Source: Sphingorhabdus lutea
Lineage (GTDB): Bacteria; Pseudomonadota; Alphaproteobacteria; Sphingomonadales; Sphingomonadaceae
NCBI RefSeq assembly: GCF_001889025.1
Contig: NZ_CP018154.1
Span: 603,501-667,500 of the forward strand
Reading direction: 5' to 3'
Length of the DNA stretch: 64,000 bases
Shown piece by piece: positions 18,339 through 27,081 of this stretch. The notes under the pieces are model-generated. The model was given only the letters and a program-made list of their open reading frames with translations, searched no databases and had not been told where the DNA came from. Each line of letters starts with the position of its first letter. Position 1 is the stretch's first letter. The position numbers were made by a program, and so were the translations under genes.

Positions 18339-19224
18339 TCATGTGAAAATATATCTTAAAATATTGGCGATATTCGCAGGAATGGCTTCTTTTCACCTTC
18401 CGGCATATGCACAAATTGATGATCATGTTCATAATATCATATCATTATGGCAAGGCGGGGTTCCTGGATTTGAAAGTCGGGCGGAAACCCACGAATTTGC
18501 CAAGGATTATTATGTCAAAAATATTCATAACCCGTCATTGACCCTATATCGTCCGGTCAATGGAACAGCCAATGGTTCGGCGGTCATCATCCTGCCAGGC
18601 GGCGGACATGAAAAACTTGTCATCAATAGCGAGGGGCGCGATGCGGCCATTTTCATGGCACAGCGCGGCTATAGCGCCTTTGTCCTGAAATATCGGTTAT
18701 TTCGCGAGGAAAACTCCCCCTATATAATGGAGGATGCCCGAGCCGATACCGAAAGAGCGGTTCGTTTATTACGTCATCGGGCAAAGGAATTTGGCATACA
18801 GGCGGATAAAATAGGGATAATGGCATTTTCTGCAGGCGGGGAATTGGCGCGTCAGGCATTATTTAGCCCGCCAGTCGCCGCGCGGGGCAAGGGAGACATG
18901 ATTGACTCATATTCCAGCATTCCTGATTTTGGTATATTAGTATATCCTGGCCCATTAAAGGGAGATGTTGAAATAATAAATGCCGACGCTCCGCCTTTAT
19001 TCATGGTTGCTGCCAATGATGATATATGCTGCTCTGCGCCCATTATCGATTTATTATCTGCTTATAATAGCGCCCATGCACCGGCAGAGGCGCATATATA
19101 TGCCATGGGCGGCCATGCATTTAATATGGGGCAAAGAACAAAGGTTCAAAATCTTGCCAAATGGACCGATCGGTTGACCGAATGGTTGGAACAATTGGAT
19201 GAGATAAACGCGCAGCGGCGATAA
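18325..19224 (+). CDS. secreted alpha/beta hydrolase (esterase-like)
   Basis: About 299 residues with a signal peptide ending at P-A-Y-A-Q. The core has an oxyanion-hole segment L-P-G-G-G-H-E (HGGG type), the nucleophile elbow A-F-S-A-G-G-E with Ala in place of the first Gly of G-x-S-x-G, a late acid in A-A-N-D-D-I and the catalytic His in G-G-H-A-F-N-M-G. This resembles the BD-FAE / acetyl-xylan esterase-like branch. Two GTG starts (18325 and 18343) each sit behind an identical GCAAAGGGAGAG ribosome-binding copy; the choice does not affect the mature protein. Substrate unknown. Confidence 0.85.
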   Translation: MQRESHVKIYLKILAIFAGMASFHLPAYAQIDDHVHNIISLWQGGVPGFESRAETHEFAKDYYVKNIHNPSLTLYRPVNGTANGSAVIILPGGGHEKLVINSEGRDAAIFMAQRGYSAFVLKYRLFREENSPYIMEDARADTERAVRLLRHRAKEFGIQADKIGIMAFSAGGELARQALFSPPVAARGKGDMIDSYSSIPDFGILVYPGPLKGDVEIINADAPPLFMVAANDDICCSAPIIDLLSAYNSAHAPAEAHIYAMGGHAFNMGQRTKVQNLAKWTDRLTEWLEQLDEINAQRR

Positions 19225-19244
19225 TTTTTTATAGGATATTATAT

Positions 19245-20459
19245 TCAACCATAAAATTTCAGCATATTTCGGCCATTATTCTTCGCCTCATATAATGCAT
19301 GATCGGCATGTTCCAATATTTCGCTAAATTTACCAATATCGGACAGTCTGGCCGCGCCAATGGATGCCGTAACCCCATTTAACATGGCCCATTTGGGCGT
19401 TGACCCAATTTCTTCGATTAACAATCTGGTCTTTTCCAATTTGACAAATGCTTCATTCTTGTCACGCGCATCGATTAACAGCAAAAATTCCTCACCACCC
19501 CAACGGGCGGACAAATGATTGCCCTTTGTCGCTTTTAATATTTGTGAAACCTCGGCCAATAAATCATCGCCTTTGGCATGGCCATAATCATCATTCACCC
19601 GTTTAAAATGGTCCAAATCAATGAGGGCAAGCCAAATTTTTCGGCCATCTCCTATGCAGCCATTATACCAATTTTCCAATTTTTCAAAAATGGAGCGGCG
19701 ATTATTCAACCCGGTTTGTTGGTCAATTAATGCCTGCTTTCCACGTTCAACTAATAAATTTTTCAATTCGGTATTAGCTATTAACAGATTATTGGATAAA
19801 ATCTGATTATCCATTTGCAATTCAATATTTGCCCGTGCCTGCGCCTCTATTTTACGCGCATAGATGAACAAGATAATGAATAATAAGGCAAGGCCAGCAA
19901 CCATGCGATATCCAATGAGATCAAGATGTGTATATATGCTGGGCGCGGCGGCAATAATCGCAAATAATATTATATTATTTACCGCTACTCGGCATGTTGC
20001 TGCGGTAATCACAAACATGCTAACCGATATTAAAACGATGAACAGGATGACCGCTTCTGAAAAATTCATCGCGTTGGAAAAATCCAAACAATATAAAAAT
20101 GATATCCATGATGCCGATGCTATACCGCACCCAATGGAAAGGTTGCGGATAGAATTTTTGGTCAATTTATTATTTTTTATCTGGGTAATACAAATATTGG
20201 AAAGCGTAAAATTTAAACCCATGGAGATAAATCTTATCGTGGCAATGGCGGATAATAGTGCCCATTTTTCGCTATTCCATGCCAAAATGATGATGAAGGA
20301 AACTGCAAAAATACTCACCAAAATGGCAATATATTCACGTTGCAGAAATTGCTTCGTCAACGCAGTTTCAACCATATAATCACGATGCGCCAATTCGGCT
20401 ACGCCATCATTTTTATCGGTTATATTATCTTGGCCATTTGTTATTGCGTAATGTTTCAT
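19245..20459 (-). CDS. membrane-bound diguanylate cyclase (GGDEF)
   Basis: A 404-residue protein. The N-terminal half has about six hydrophobic helices (residues ~35-215), then a short coiled-coil linker, then a GGDEF domain: D-Q-Q-T-G-L-N-N-R-R-S, L-A-L-I-D-L-D-H-F-K-R-V-N-D-D-Y-G-H and R-W-G-G-E-E-F. The GGEEF active-site motif is intact, so c-di-GMP synthesis is expected. The five residues before it do not carry the R-x-x-D inhibitory I-site (K-G-N-H instead), so product feedback may be absent. Signal sensed by the membrane part unknown. Confidence 0.93.
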   Translation of the reverse strand: MKHYAITNGQDNITDKNDGVAELAHRDYMVETALTKQFLQREYIAILVSIFAVSFIIILAWNSEKWALLSAIATIRFISMGLNFTLSNICITQIKNNKLTKNSIRNLSIGCGIASASWISFLYCLDFSNAMNFSEAVILFIVLISVSMFVITAATCRVAVNNIILFAIIAAAPSIYTHLDLIGYRMVAGLALLFIILFIYARKIEAQARANIELQMDNQILSNNLLIANTELKNLLVERGKQALIDQQTGLNNRRSIFEKLENWYNGCIGDGRKIWLALIDLDHFKRVNDDYGHAKGDDLLAEVSQILKATKGNHLSARWGGEEFLLLIDARDKNEAFVKLEKTRLLIEEIGSTPKWAMLNGVTASIGAARLSDIGKFSEILEHADHALYEAKNNGRNMLKFYG

Positions 20460-20604
20460 CTATTCTCAACATAGGGGGATATTTGCTATAACCATATTTT
20501 GTTAACATTGGGTTATGCGTAAAATATAGTCATAATATCAACGGCAAAAGCCGAAAATATTTGCGTTTTTGACCTATGTAAAAATGATAATTTTTTTAAT
20601 AAAA

Positions 20605-20634
20605 TCCCCACCGAATTTTTGCATCCGGTGGGGA
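20605..20634 (-). terminator. terminator of the peroxiredoxin gene
   Basis: TCCCCACCG / CGGTGGGGA stem with a 12-base loop, followed on the minus strand by TTTTATTAAAAAAA. Confidence 0.8.
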
Positions 20635-20644
20635 AAGTAATCTA

Positions 20645-21208
20645 TTATATTTTGCCGACCAGGTCAGCAGATGGGGTTAATGTTTTTGCGCCCGCAGTCC
20701 ACTTTGCGGGGCATACTTCGCCATCATGTTGCGCGACATATTGCGCCGCTTCAACCTTGCGCAATAATTCTTGTGCATTACGGCCAATACCACCAGCATT
20801 TATTTCGATAATCTGGATAACGCCTTGTGGATCGACAACAAATGTTCCGCGATCGGCAAGGCCGGCTTCCTCAATCATTACTTCAAAATTACGTGCCAAA
20901 AGGCCAGTTGGGTCGCCCACCATGGGAAATTTAATTTTGCCAATTGCTGGCGAGCTGTCATGCCATGCTTTGTGCGAAAAATGGGTGTCGGTTGACACGG
21001 CGTAAATTTCCGCGCCTAAATTTTGGAATGCCTCATAATTATCGGCCAAATCTTCTAATTCAGTGGGGCATACAAAGGTAAAATCAGCAGGGTAAAAGAA
21101 GAAAATAGACCATTGGCCTTGCATTGCATTTTCGGTTACCTCGACAAAGTCACCCTTATGATATGCTTGGGCAGTAAATGGTTTTACGCTACTATTGATT
21201 AGGGACAT
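20645..21208 (-). CDS. ahpC: alkyl hydroperoxide reductase C, typical 2-Cys peroxiredoxin
   Basis: A 187-residue AhpC/Prx1 protein. The peroxidatic cysteine is Cys47 in F-T-F-V-C-P-T-E-L; the resolving cysteine is Cys166 in E-V-C-P-A-K-W. The G-G-I-G-R-N/ K-x-Y-F-type C-terminal arrangement is of the sensitive AhpC kind. It reduces H2O2 and organic hydroperoxides. No ahpF is adjacent, so its reductant is presumably encoded elsewhere. Confidence 0.96.
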   Translation of the reverse strand: MSLINSSVKPFTAQAYHKGDFVEVTENAMQGQWSIFFFYPADFTFVCPTELEDLADNYEAFQNLGAEIYAVSTDTHFSHKAWHDSSPAIGKIKFPMVGDPTGLLARNFEVMIEEAGLADRGTFVVDPQGVIQIIEINAGGIGRNAQELLRKVEAAQYVAQHDGEVCPAKWTAGAKTLTPSADLVGKI

Positions 21209-21351
21209 ATATTTTCCTTTAATTTATATTGCTGGAGTGTTTTAACAATGGGCCTCTTAATGATCCGGCAAAGCAACTGTCAAACAATATTCCCATTTAA
21301 TTTTTAGCAGCAATGGAGCGATAAAAATCGCCCCATTTTGTTATAAATTTG

Positions 21352-22344
21352 TCACTTTGTTGCAACGGGCACAGAGGCATGTTGGGCGATTAAATTTTTG
21401 GCCTTTTCAATCGCATCTTCTGTGCTGATTTTACCAGAAACAATGTCGCTGCCCATGGTGAATAATTGCCCACTGATAATTGTGCCCGTTTGGGCTTCTT
21501 CTTCAATTGCTATGCCACCCTTGGCGGCAATATCGGCCCATGCGCCGCGTACAGCCGCCCAATATTCACCCGTTTTTGCCATATAATCATCGGCGGCCTG
21601 CACATCATATTCATCAAATTTAGTATAGCTGTTCAGCACATATTCCGAAACCACAGGGGACAGTTTGCCATCCTTTTTCATCATTTTAATATTATCTTGA
21701 AAATGGATCCACCCATTTGGGGTGGGGGAATGGCGGTTTATCGCATAATATCGGTCATAAATGGGGCTGCGCACTGCATCGCGCCGCGCCAATGGCCGCC
21801 ATGTCCAATTTGACCGCCACCGTCTTGTGCCGCCTTGTTCTTCCCATTCGCCTATTCCGGCATAGCGCGGGCTGTCATCCACCTGATATACGGTTTGTGA
21901 CCATCGGCCGCGACGTTGTTTTTCCGAAACCTGCTCCATTTTCCAAATGCCGCTGTCATTATAGGTTAAAATGGCGGCGGGTTCATATTCCCAATCTTGC
22001 CGCCAATGTTTGATGACAAATGATTTTCCTTCTGCCTCGGCCACCAATAAATGTTGCAGCACGATTTTGCGGCCACTATCTTCTATCACGCGAACAACCT
22101 CATGCCCGCCGGATGTTTTTTTGTCCAATGGGGTATAATCGGCAATCCACGGGGTTGATTCCTGCATATCAAATTGCACTTTATAATTGCCGGCCATCGC
22201 CAAAATATCGGCTCTGTCTGCTTCAAAAGATGCCTTTTCCTGCGCGGCGGGGCGTTCGGCAATTGGGGGATGCGCCAATGCAGGGGACGCGGCAAGCGCG
22301 ATTGCAAATAGGGCGGTGGATAGGGTAAATTTGCTGTGTAACAT
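21352..22344 (-). CDS. DUF6607 family exported protein (heme receptor partner)
   Basis: A 330-residue protein with a signal peptide ending A-L-A-H. The body has W-I-A-D-Y-T-P-L, H-W-R-Q-D-W-E-Y-E-P, Y-Q-V-D-D-S-P-R-Y and W-R-S-N-W-T-W-R-P-L-A-R-R-D stretches that I associate with the DUF6607 family, rich in Trp and Tyr. Family function is undetermined; members commonly sit next to heme-type TonB receptors, as here (20 bases downstream of the receptor gene). It could be a periplasmic heme-handling accessory, which is an inference. Confidence 0.72.
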   Translation of the reverse strand: MLHSKFTLSTALFAIALAASPALAHPPIAERPAAQEKASFEADRADILAMAGNYKVQFDMQESTPWIADYTPLDKKTSGGHEVVRVIEDSGRKIVLQHLLVAEAEGKSFVIKHWRQDWEYEPAAILTYNDSGIWKMEQVSEKQRRGRWSQTVYQVDDSPRYAGIGEWEEQGGTRRWRSNWTWRPLARRDAVRSPIYDRYYAINRHSPTPNGWIHFQDNIKMMKKDGKLSPVVSEYVLNSYTKFDEYDVQAADDYMAKTGEYWAAVRGAWADIAAKGGIAIEEEAQTGTIISGQLFTMGSDIVSGKISTEDAIEKAKNLIAQHASVPVATK

Positions 22345-22364
22345 AAAATTTCCTTATGATATTA

Positions 22365-24650
22365 TTAAAATCTAAAACTGGCGGAGATGCTGGCATTGCG
22401 GCCGGGCTGGGTATAGGCATCGGTGATTGTTGATGTGGAGGCTAGCCCGCGAACATCGGACCACCACGCATATTTTTTGTCCAATATGTTGAAAATGCCC
22501 GCCCTTAATGTCAGACTGTCTGCGATGCGCAAAAATGCGGTGGCGTCCACTATGGTAAATGCATCGGGACGGAAACATGATGGGGTGCAAAGCCCTGTTG
22601 TTCTATTTTCCTCTTTTTGGGCGCTATGCGTCATTGTCAATTGGCCGCCAAAATTGCCCGATGGCGCACGATAACCAACACCCATTACCAATTTTAATGG
22701 ATCAATTGTTGATAATGGCGTGTCGGGCGCAGAGTTGGTGCGGCCATGCACATCACCCTTGGCATAGGAAAGGGCGATATTGCCGTTTAACCCATTTTGT
22801 GCATTTAATTGCAGGCGGGCCTCTGCGCCGCGAACCCGCACCTTATCCAAATTGACAAATTGATATATTGCCGGATTTGAAGGGGTAAATGCGCCGCCGA
22901 CAACTTCTTGGCTGATAAAATTATCATAATTTGCGTGAAATATGGTCGCCGACAGGCCGATAAACTCATTGTTAAGTCGAAGCCCAGCTTCAAAACTTTC
23001 GCTGCTTTCTGGTTTTAGATTTGGGTTGGACAATGATGTATATCCAAATGCCAGATTTTCAAAAAAATTATTCACTTGGCTGGGCGATGGTGATTTAAAT
23101 CCCTGCGCATAATTGCCGAAAATTCGCACTATTTCATTTAGTTTTAATACTGCCCCAAATTTAGGAGATAGCCGCGATCCATCTTGTTTCGCACCGGTGA
23201 ATAGGGGCAATAAGGGATCATTTTCAGGGTTCAGATTATAATAATCAAACCGCAATGCGGGAAATAATGTCAATCTATCGTCGCCAATGGCAATTTCGTC
23301 GCCGACGAAAATACCCGCCAAAGTGAAATTGGTCACGGGAAAGGCGCGGGTGGGAAAAACCTCACCAAATGGGGGCGTTACCCCATCGCGCAGGCCCTTT
23401 TGCTCGGTCTGGCTGATATCCCCGCCAAGAATAAAGCGATGCTGAAGGGGGCCGGTTGCAAAATCGCTGCGCATTTCAACCGATGCCCCAAAAACACGGT
23501 TGTCAAAACTGTTTAACCGTTCACGATCTGCCAAGGGGGAGCGATCTTCATCGGTAAATTGCAGGTCTTTACCCTTTTGCCAATAAGCGGCAATGTTCAC
23601 ATAATCAATCAGGCCGTCATTGGGATTATCAAATATCCAACCCGCCGATATACGTTTTCGGCTGCCGCTATCTTCTGCTTTTAATGCATCAACAATGGTT
23701 GTGCCAAATCCCGATGAACCAAGGCCGGATAGGATATTTGTGTTTAATTTTGTGTCGCTATATTCGCCTGTAATTTTTATGCTATGTCCCGCGCTTGGCT
23801 GCCAAACCAATTTGCCCAATGCGGCATTTGATTTCCCATTTTGGGGGTTTGCTTTGGTCCTGCCGCTGCCGACAATATCTATATCGCCTTGATTTTCTAA
23901 CTCGTTAAAATCGCGGCGGGTATAGGAAAATAAGGCGGAAATATTTCCCTTTTTGCCTGCAATAATGGCGGTTTCGGAAAATTCATTATCGGCGGAGTTA
24001 TATGCCGAACGGATGATACCGCCAATTTTTTGATTGTCCGTTAAAAAATCATCTGGATCGCTGGTAATAAAGCTGACTGCGCCGGATAAACCGTCGCTGC
24101 CATATAAGGCAGAGGCGGGGCCGCGCAAAATCTCAACCGATTTGACAAGGCCAAGATCGACATAATCGCCGCGCCCGCTTGCCTGTGCACCAAATGAAAA
24201 ACCATCGGGCACGCGCACGCCATCAACCTGAATTAACACGCGATTGCCGCCAATACCCCTGATGGTAAATCCTTCATTGCCCGCACGTCCCGTTGAGCCA
24301 AGTGCTGCACCAAAACGCGCCGGTGCGCGCGGCACACTGACCCCCGGTTCGAAACGCACCAAATCTTTTATATCTGTGGCCAGTTCATCAGCAATTTGTT
24401 GTTCATCAATCACGCTAACCGTGGCGGGGGCTTCCTCGACGCTGACCTCGGTTCGGGTTGCAGTAACGGTGATGATGCCGCGTTCATCATCATAGGCGAT
24501 TGCAGCATCATCCATTTTGGCGGACGCAGCGTTAATGGTGAATAATGGAGAGATTAAAATGGCGGCGATCACGCGGCTAATATTGGTTGTGCCTACCATA
24601 AAGTTGGTTTTTAGCGCGTTGATATTTTTATGCATATGGGAAATGGGCAT
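22365..24650 (-). CDS. TonB-dependent heme/hemoglobin-type receptor
   Basis: A 761-residue outer-membrane receptor: signal peptide, plug domain (T-V-S-V-I-D-E-Q-Q-I-A-D-E-L-A near residue 80; L-R-G-P-A-S-A-L-Y-G-S-D-G near residue 178) and a beta-barrel ending in aromatic Phe. The F-K-S-P-S-P-S-Q and N-P-N-L-K-P-E-S-S-E-S-F-E-A-G-L-R pair is the FRAP/NPNL region of the hemoglobin/heme receptor family (HmuR, HemR), with FRAP diverged. A Fur-box-like palindrome lies 23 bases upstream, consistent with iron-repressed heme uptake. Confidence 0.9.
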   Translation of the reverse strand: MPISHMHKNINALKTNFMVGTTNISRVIAAILISPLFTINAASAKMDDAAIAYDDERGIITVTATRTEVSVEEAPATVSVIDEQQIADELATDIKDLVRFEPGVSVPRAPARFGAALGSTGRAGNEGFTIRGIGGNRVLIQVDGVRVPDGFSFGAQASGRGDYVDLGLVKSVEILRGPASALYGSDGLSGAVSFITSDPDDFLTDNQKIGGIIRSAYNSADNEFSETAIIAGKKGNISALFSYTRRDFNELENQGDIDIVGSGRTKANPQNGKSNAALGKLVWQPSAGHSIKITGEYSDTKLNTNILSGLGSSGFGTTIVDALKAEDSGSRKRISAGWIFDNPNDGLIDYVNIAAYWQKGKDLQFTDEDRSPLADRERLNSFDNRVFGASVEMRSDFATGPLQHRFILGGDISQTEQKGLRDGVTPPFGEVFPTRAFPVTNFTLAGIFVGDEIAIGDDRLTLFPALRFDYYNLNPENDPLLPLFTGAKQDGSRLSPKFGAVLKLNEIVRIFGNYAQGFKSPSPSQVNNFFENLAFGYTSLSNPNLKPESSESFEAGLRLNNEFIGLSATIFHANYDNFISQEVVGGAFTPSNPAIYQFVNLDKVRVRGAEARLQLNAQNGLNGNIALSYAKGDVHGRTNSAPDTPLSTIDPLKLVMGVGYRAPSGNFGGQLTMTHSAQKEENRTTGLCTPSCFRPDAFTIVDATAFLRIADSLTLRAGIFNILDKKYAWWSDVRGLASTSTITDAYTQPGRNASISASFRF

Positions 24651-24672
24651 GGGAGAGATAGTCCTTATTGAT

Positions 24673-24691
24673 AATGAGAGTGATTCTCATT
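24673..24691. promoter_or_regulatory. Fur-box-like operator of the heme receptor operon
   Basis: Inverted repeat AATGAGA-GTGAT-TCTCATT, 23 bases upstream of the receptor start codon. The sequence closely follows the Fur consensus core (TGAGAATNATTCTCA-like). In many alphaproteobacteria Irr or Mur share iron control, but this palindrome favours Fur. Confidence 0.7.
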
Positions 24692-24881
24692 AGCATCTAA
24701 CTATCAATCATAGACCGCATGTCAACCGATTAATGCAGGATTAATTAAAGCTGATTTTTATTTGAATTTTTTGAAGGGTTTATATTTTGGTAAATTAAGG
24801 CGCGCAGAGGGGAACATTAAAAATGGCCATTGTGCGCCATTAAAATAAATAACCCATATGTTTAAAATATGATGTGGCTGT

Positions 24882-25544
24882 TCATGATTGAACGGCAAAT
24901 GCCTGTCTAATCATCGCCCAATATCTGCTTGCCCACAAAATATGTTTTTCGCGGTCAAATTGATCCTCAACCGATGTCATGCGGGCATGACCAACAATCC
25001 CTTCGATAAGGAATAGGGAGGCTGTATCAATGTCACTGATGGTGACCTCCTCCCTTTCGCACGCGCCCTTTAATAAAGCGCTGATTTTTTCCAATCCATC
25101 TTTTAATGTCCAGCCGCGCATTGACGGGGCATTATCATCGGTTTCCAAATCCAACCAATCGATAAGCCTATCTTTCAACCTTCCTTCTGGCGAATGAAAA
25201 AATTCAACGCCATCGGCGCATAGTGATGGGATAGCTTTATCAATATGTTGGTCTGCGACCGATTCAAAAAATCCGCGCGATGTTGTTTCAATGGACAACA
25301 TTAACAGCGCGCGTAATAATTCTACCTTGCCAGAAAATCGGGCGTAAATTGTCGGTTTGCCAAATCGGCCATATTTTGCCAGTTTATCAAAAGAAAATTT
25401 TTCAAATCCAATGTCGAGTAACAGATCCCAACTCGCCATTAAAATACGGTCGGTCAATGACTCGGCATCTTCGGCGCATGGCCGACCAGCTCTAACCTCA
25501 TTATCCGTCATATATAAAGCATCTGATAATTTAGAATTTGTCAT
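24882..25544 (-). CDS. TetR family transcriptional regulator of the efflux operon
   Basis: A 220-residue TetR-type repressor. The N-terminal DNA-binding domain has I-L-M-A-S-W-D-L-L-L-D-I-G-F-E-K-F-S-F and a recognition helix around G-R-F-G-K-P-T-I-Y-A-R-F. The C-terminal ligand domain is divergent. It is the last gene in the strand order emrA-like, emrB-like, outer-membrane factor, tetR. A palindrome before the first gene is the likely target, giving autoregulation of the whole efflux operon. Ligand not deducible. Confidence 0.9.
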   Translation of the reverse strand: MTNSKLSDALYMTDNEVRAGRPCAEDAESLTDRILMASWDLLLDIGFEKFSFDKLAKYGRFGKPTIYARFSGKVELLRALLMLSIETTSRGFFESVADQHIDKAIPSLCADGVEFFHSPEGRLKDRLIDWLDLETDDNAPSMRGWTLKDGLEKISALLKGACEREEVTISDIDTASLFLIEGIVGHARMTSVEDQFDREKHILWASRYWAMIRQAFAVQS

Positions 25545-25623
25545 AATTTAATTTTATAGCAAATCTTTCATAAAAAGGTAAAATTATATTCATTATCGCA
25601 TCATCATAAATGCGGCCCATATA

Positions 25624-27081
25624 TCAGCGTTCAGGTGCGGGCGTCCAACCCAATCCGATTGATTTATTCACCCTAACATAAGCTTCGGATAAATCAGCCT
25701 TAGCGGTGCTTGTTATCAATGCCGCGCGCAATTTCTGTCGCTGGGCGATAAGGGCATTTGCCTGTGCAATCGTGCCTGCATTTGCGCGCATTTGTTCCAA
25801 ATTGGCGGTGCGCTGCGCACTGGACAATGTATCTAGCGACCGTGCCAGCGAAATTCTTTTCCCGCCAAATCGAGTTAAGGAATTTTCCGCATCATTTAAT
25901 GCAGCCAATATGGTGGCGCGATATTGCGCCTCCGCCTCGTCATAGGCGCTGCGTTTACCCTCTATTTGCGCGGCTGTTCGTCCGCCATTAAATATATTCC
26001 AATTCAGACGCGGCAATGCCAATCCAAATAAACGCGCCGGATTAAAAATATCCGTCACATCATCACCACCCATACCCAAAATGCCCATAAAATTTATCTT
26101 GGGAAATTTATCGGATATGCTTGCGCCAATATCGGCATTTGCCGCCGCCAGATTACGTTCCGCAAGACGTATGTCGGGCCGCATCCGCAATAAATCTGCT
26201 GGTGCGCCAATGGCAATTTCCTTTGGCGGCATGGGGATGGATTTTATATCGGAAAGCTGTGTATCCAATGCACCAGGCGCGAGGCCAGATAAAAGGGCAA
26301 GCTGATCCTTTAATATTGTGATTTCAGTTTCATTTTGCGCAATATCGGATTGGCTTTGTGCCTGTTGCGCGATAAATTGTTCGGCCTCTTGTAATGTTCC
26401 AACGCCCTGTTGTTGACGATGCCGTGCGTATTTCAGCAATTGGCCGTCAATTTCATATTGTTGCTGCAGAATATTTGCCATTTCCTGGCGCGCGCGTAAT
26501 CCGATATAAAGCCGGGCAATCTCGGATGAAAGGGAGGTTTGCGCATCTGCCAATTGAGTTTCCGTCGCTTGCGCTCTTGCCTCTCGCGCCTCCAAACGGC
26601 GGACATTACCGCCAAATAAATCAATTTCCCAACTTGCATCAAATCCAATATTTGCGCTGTTGATATCGGTTCGATTTTCGGTGCTTTGCGGGTCCAGAAT
26701 TTCGGAAGGCAGATTGATATAGGGCGCAGATGCAGTTGCGCCAATTGTGGGCAAGGATGTGGTTCGGGCTGCTTTTAACCCTGATCGGGCCTGTGCAATT
26801 TTTGCGTTGGCAATATCGATTGAGGGTGAATTTACCATCGCCTTGTCAATAATATCGGATAAAATCGGATCGTTAAACGATGTCCACCAATTGGACGAAG
26901 ATATAACCGAAATGCCATTATCATCTGCACGCAAATATGATGCGCGTTCCATGCTGGATCCGGCAATATTGGGCGGGCCTTTATAATCCGGACCGACCGT
27001 TGTGCATGCCGAAACCGCCAATAATGAAATTGATAAACCGGTTAATTTTAATAAATGTGAATAGTTTTTCATAAAAGTCAT
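25624..27081 (-). CDS. outer-membrane efflux lipoprotein, NodT/OprM family
   Basis: About 485 residues. A lipoprotein signal with L-A-V-S-A-C-T-T-V-G-P-D-Y, the standard NodT start, is followed by two OEP (TolC-like) repeats; D-L-L-R-M-R-P-D-I-R-L-A-E-R in the middle is diagnostic. It forms the outer-membrane channel for the adjacent HlyD/MFS pump. The chosen ATG overlaps the TGA of the MFS gene by one base; an ATG three codons later is also possible. Earlier in-frame codons would extend the protein into the MFS gene and were rejected. Confidence 0.94.
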   Translation of the reverse strand: MTFMKNYSHLLKLTGLSISLLAVSACTTVGPDYKGPPNIAGSSMERASYLRADDNGISVISSSNWWTSFNDPILSDIIDKAMVNSPSIDIANAKIAQARSGLKAARTTSLPTIGATASAPYINLPSEILDPQSTENRTDINSANIGFDASWEIDLFGGNVRRLEAREARAQATETQLADAQTSLSSEIARLYIGLRARQEMANILQQQYEIDGQLLKYARHRQQQGVGTLQEAEQFIAQQAQSQSDIAQNETEITILKDQLALLSGLAPGALDTQLSDIKSIPMPPKEIAIGAPADLLRMRPDIRLAERNLAAANADIGASISDKFPKINFMGILGMGGDDVTDIFNPARLFGLALPRLNWNIFNGGRTAAQIEGKRSAYDEAEAQYRATILAALNDAENSLTRFGGKRISLARSLDTLSSAQRTANLEQMRANAGTIAQANALIAQRQKLRAALITSTAKADLSEAYVRVNKSIGLGWTPAPER

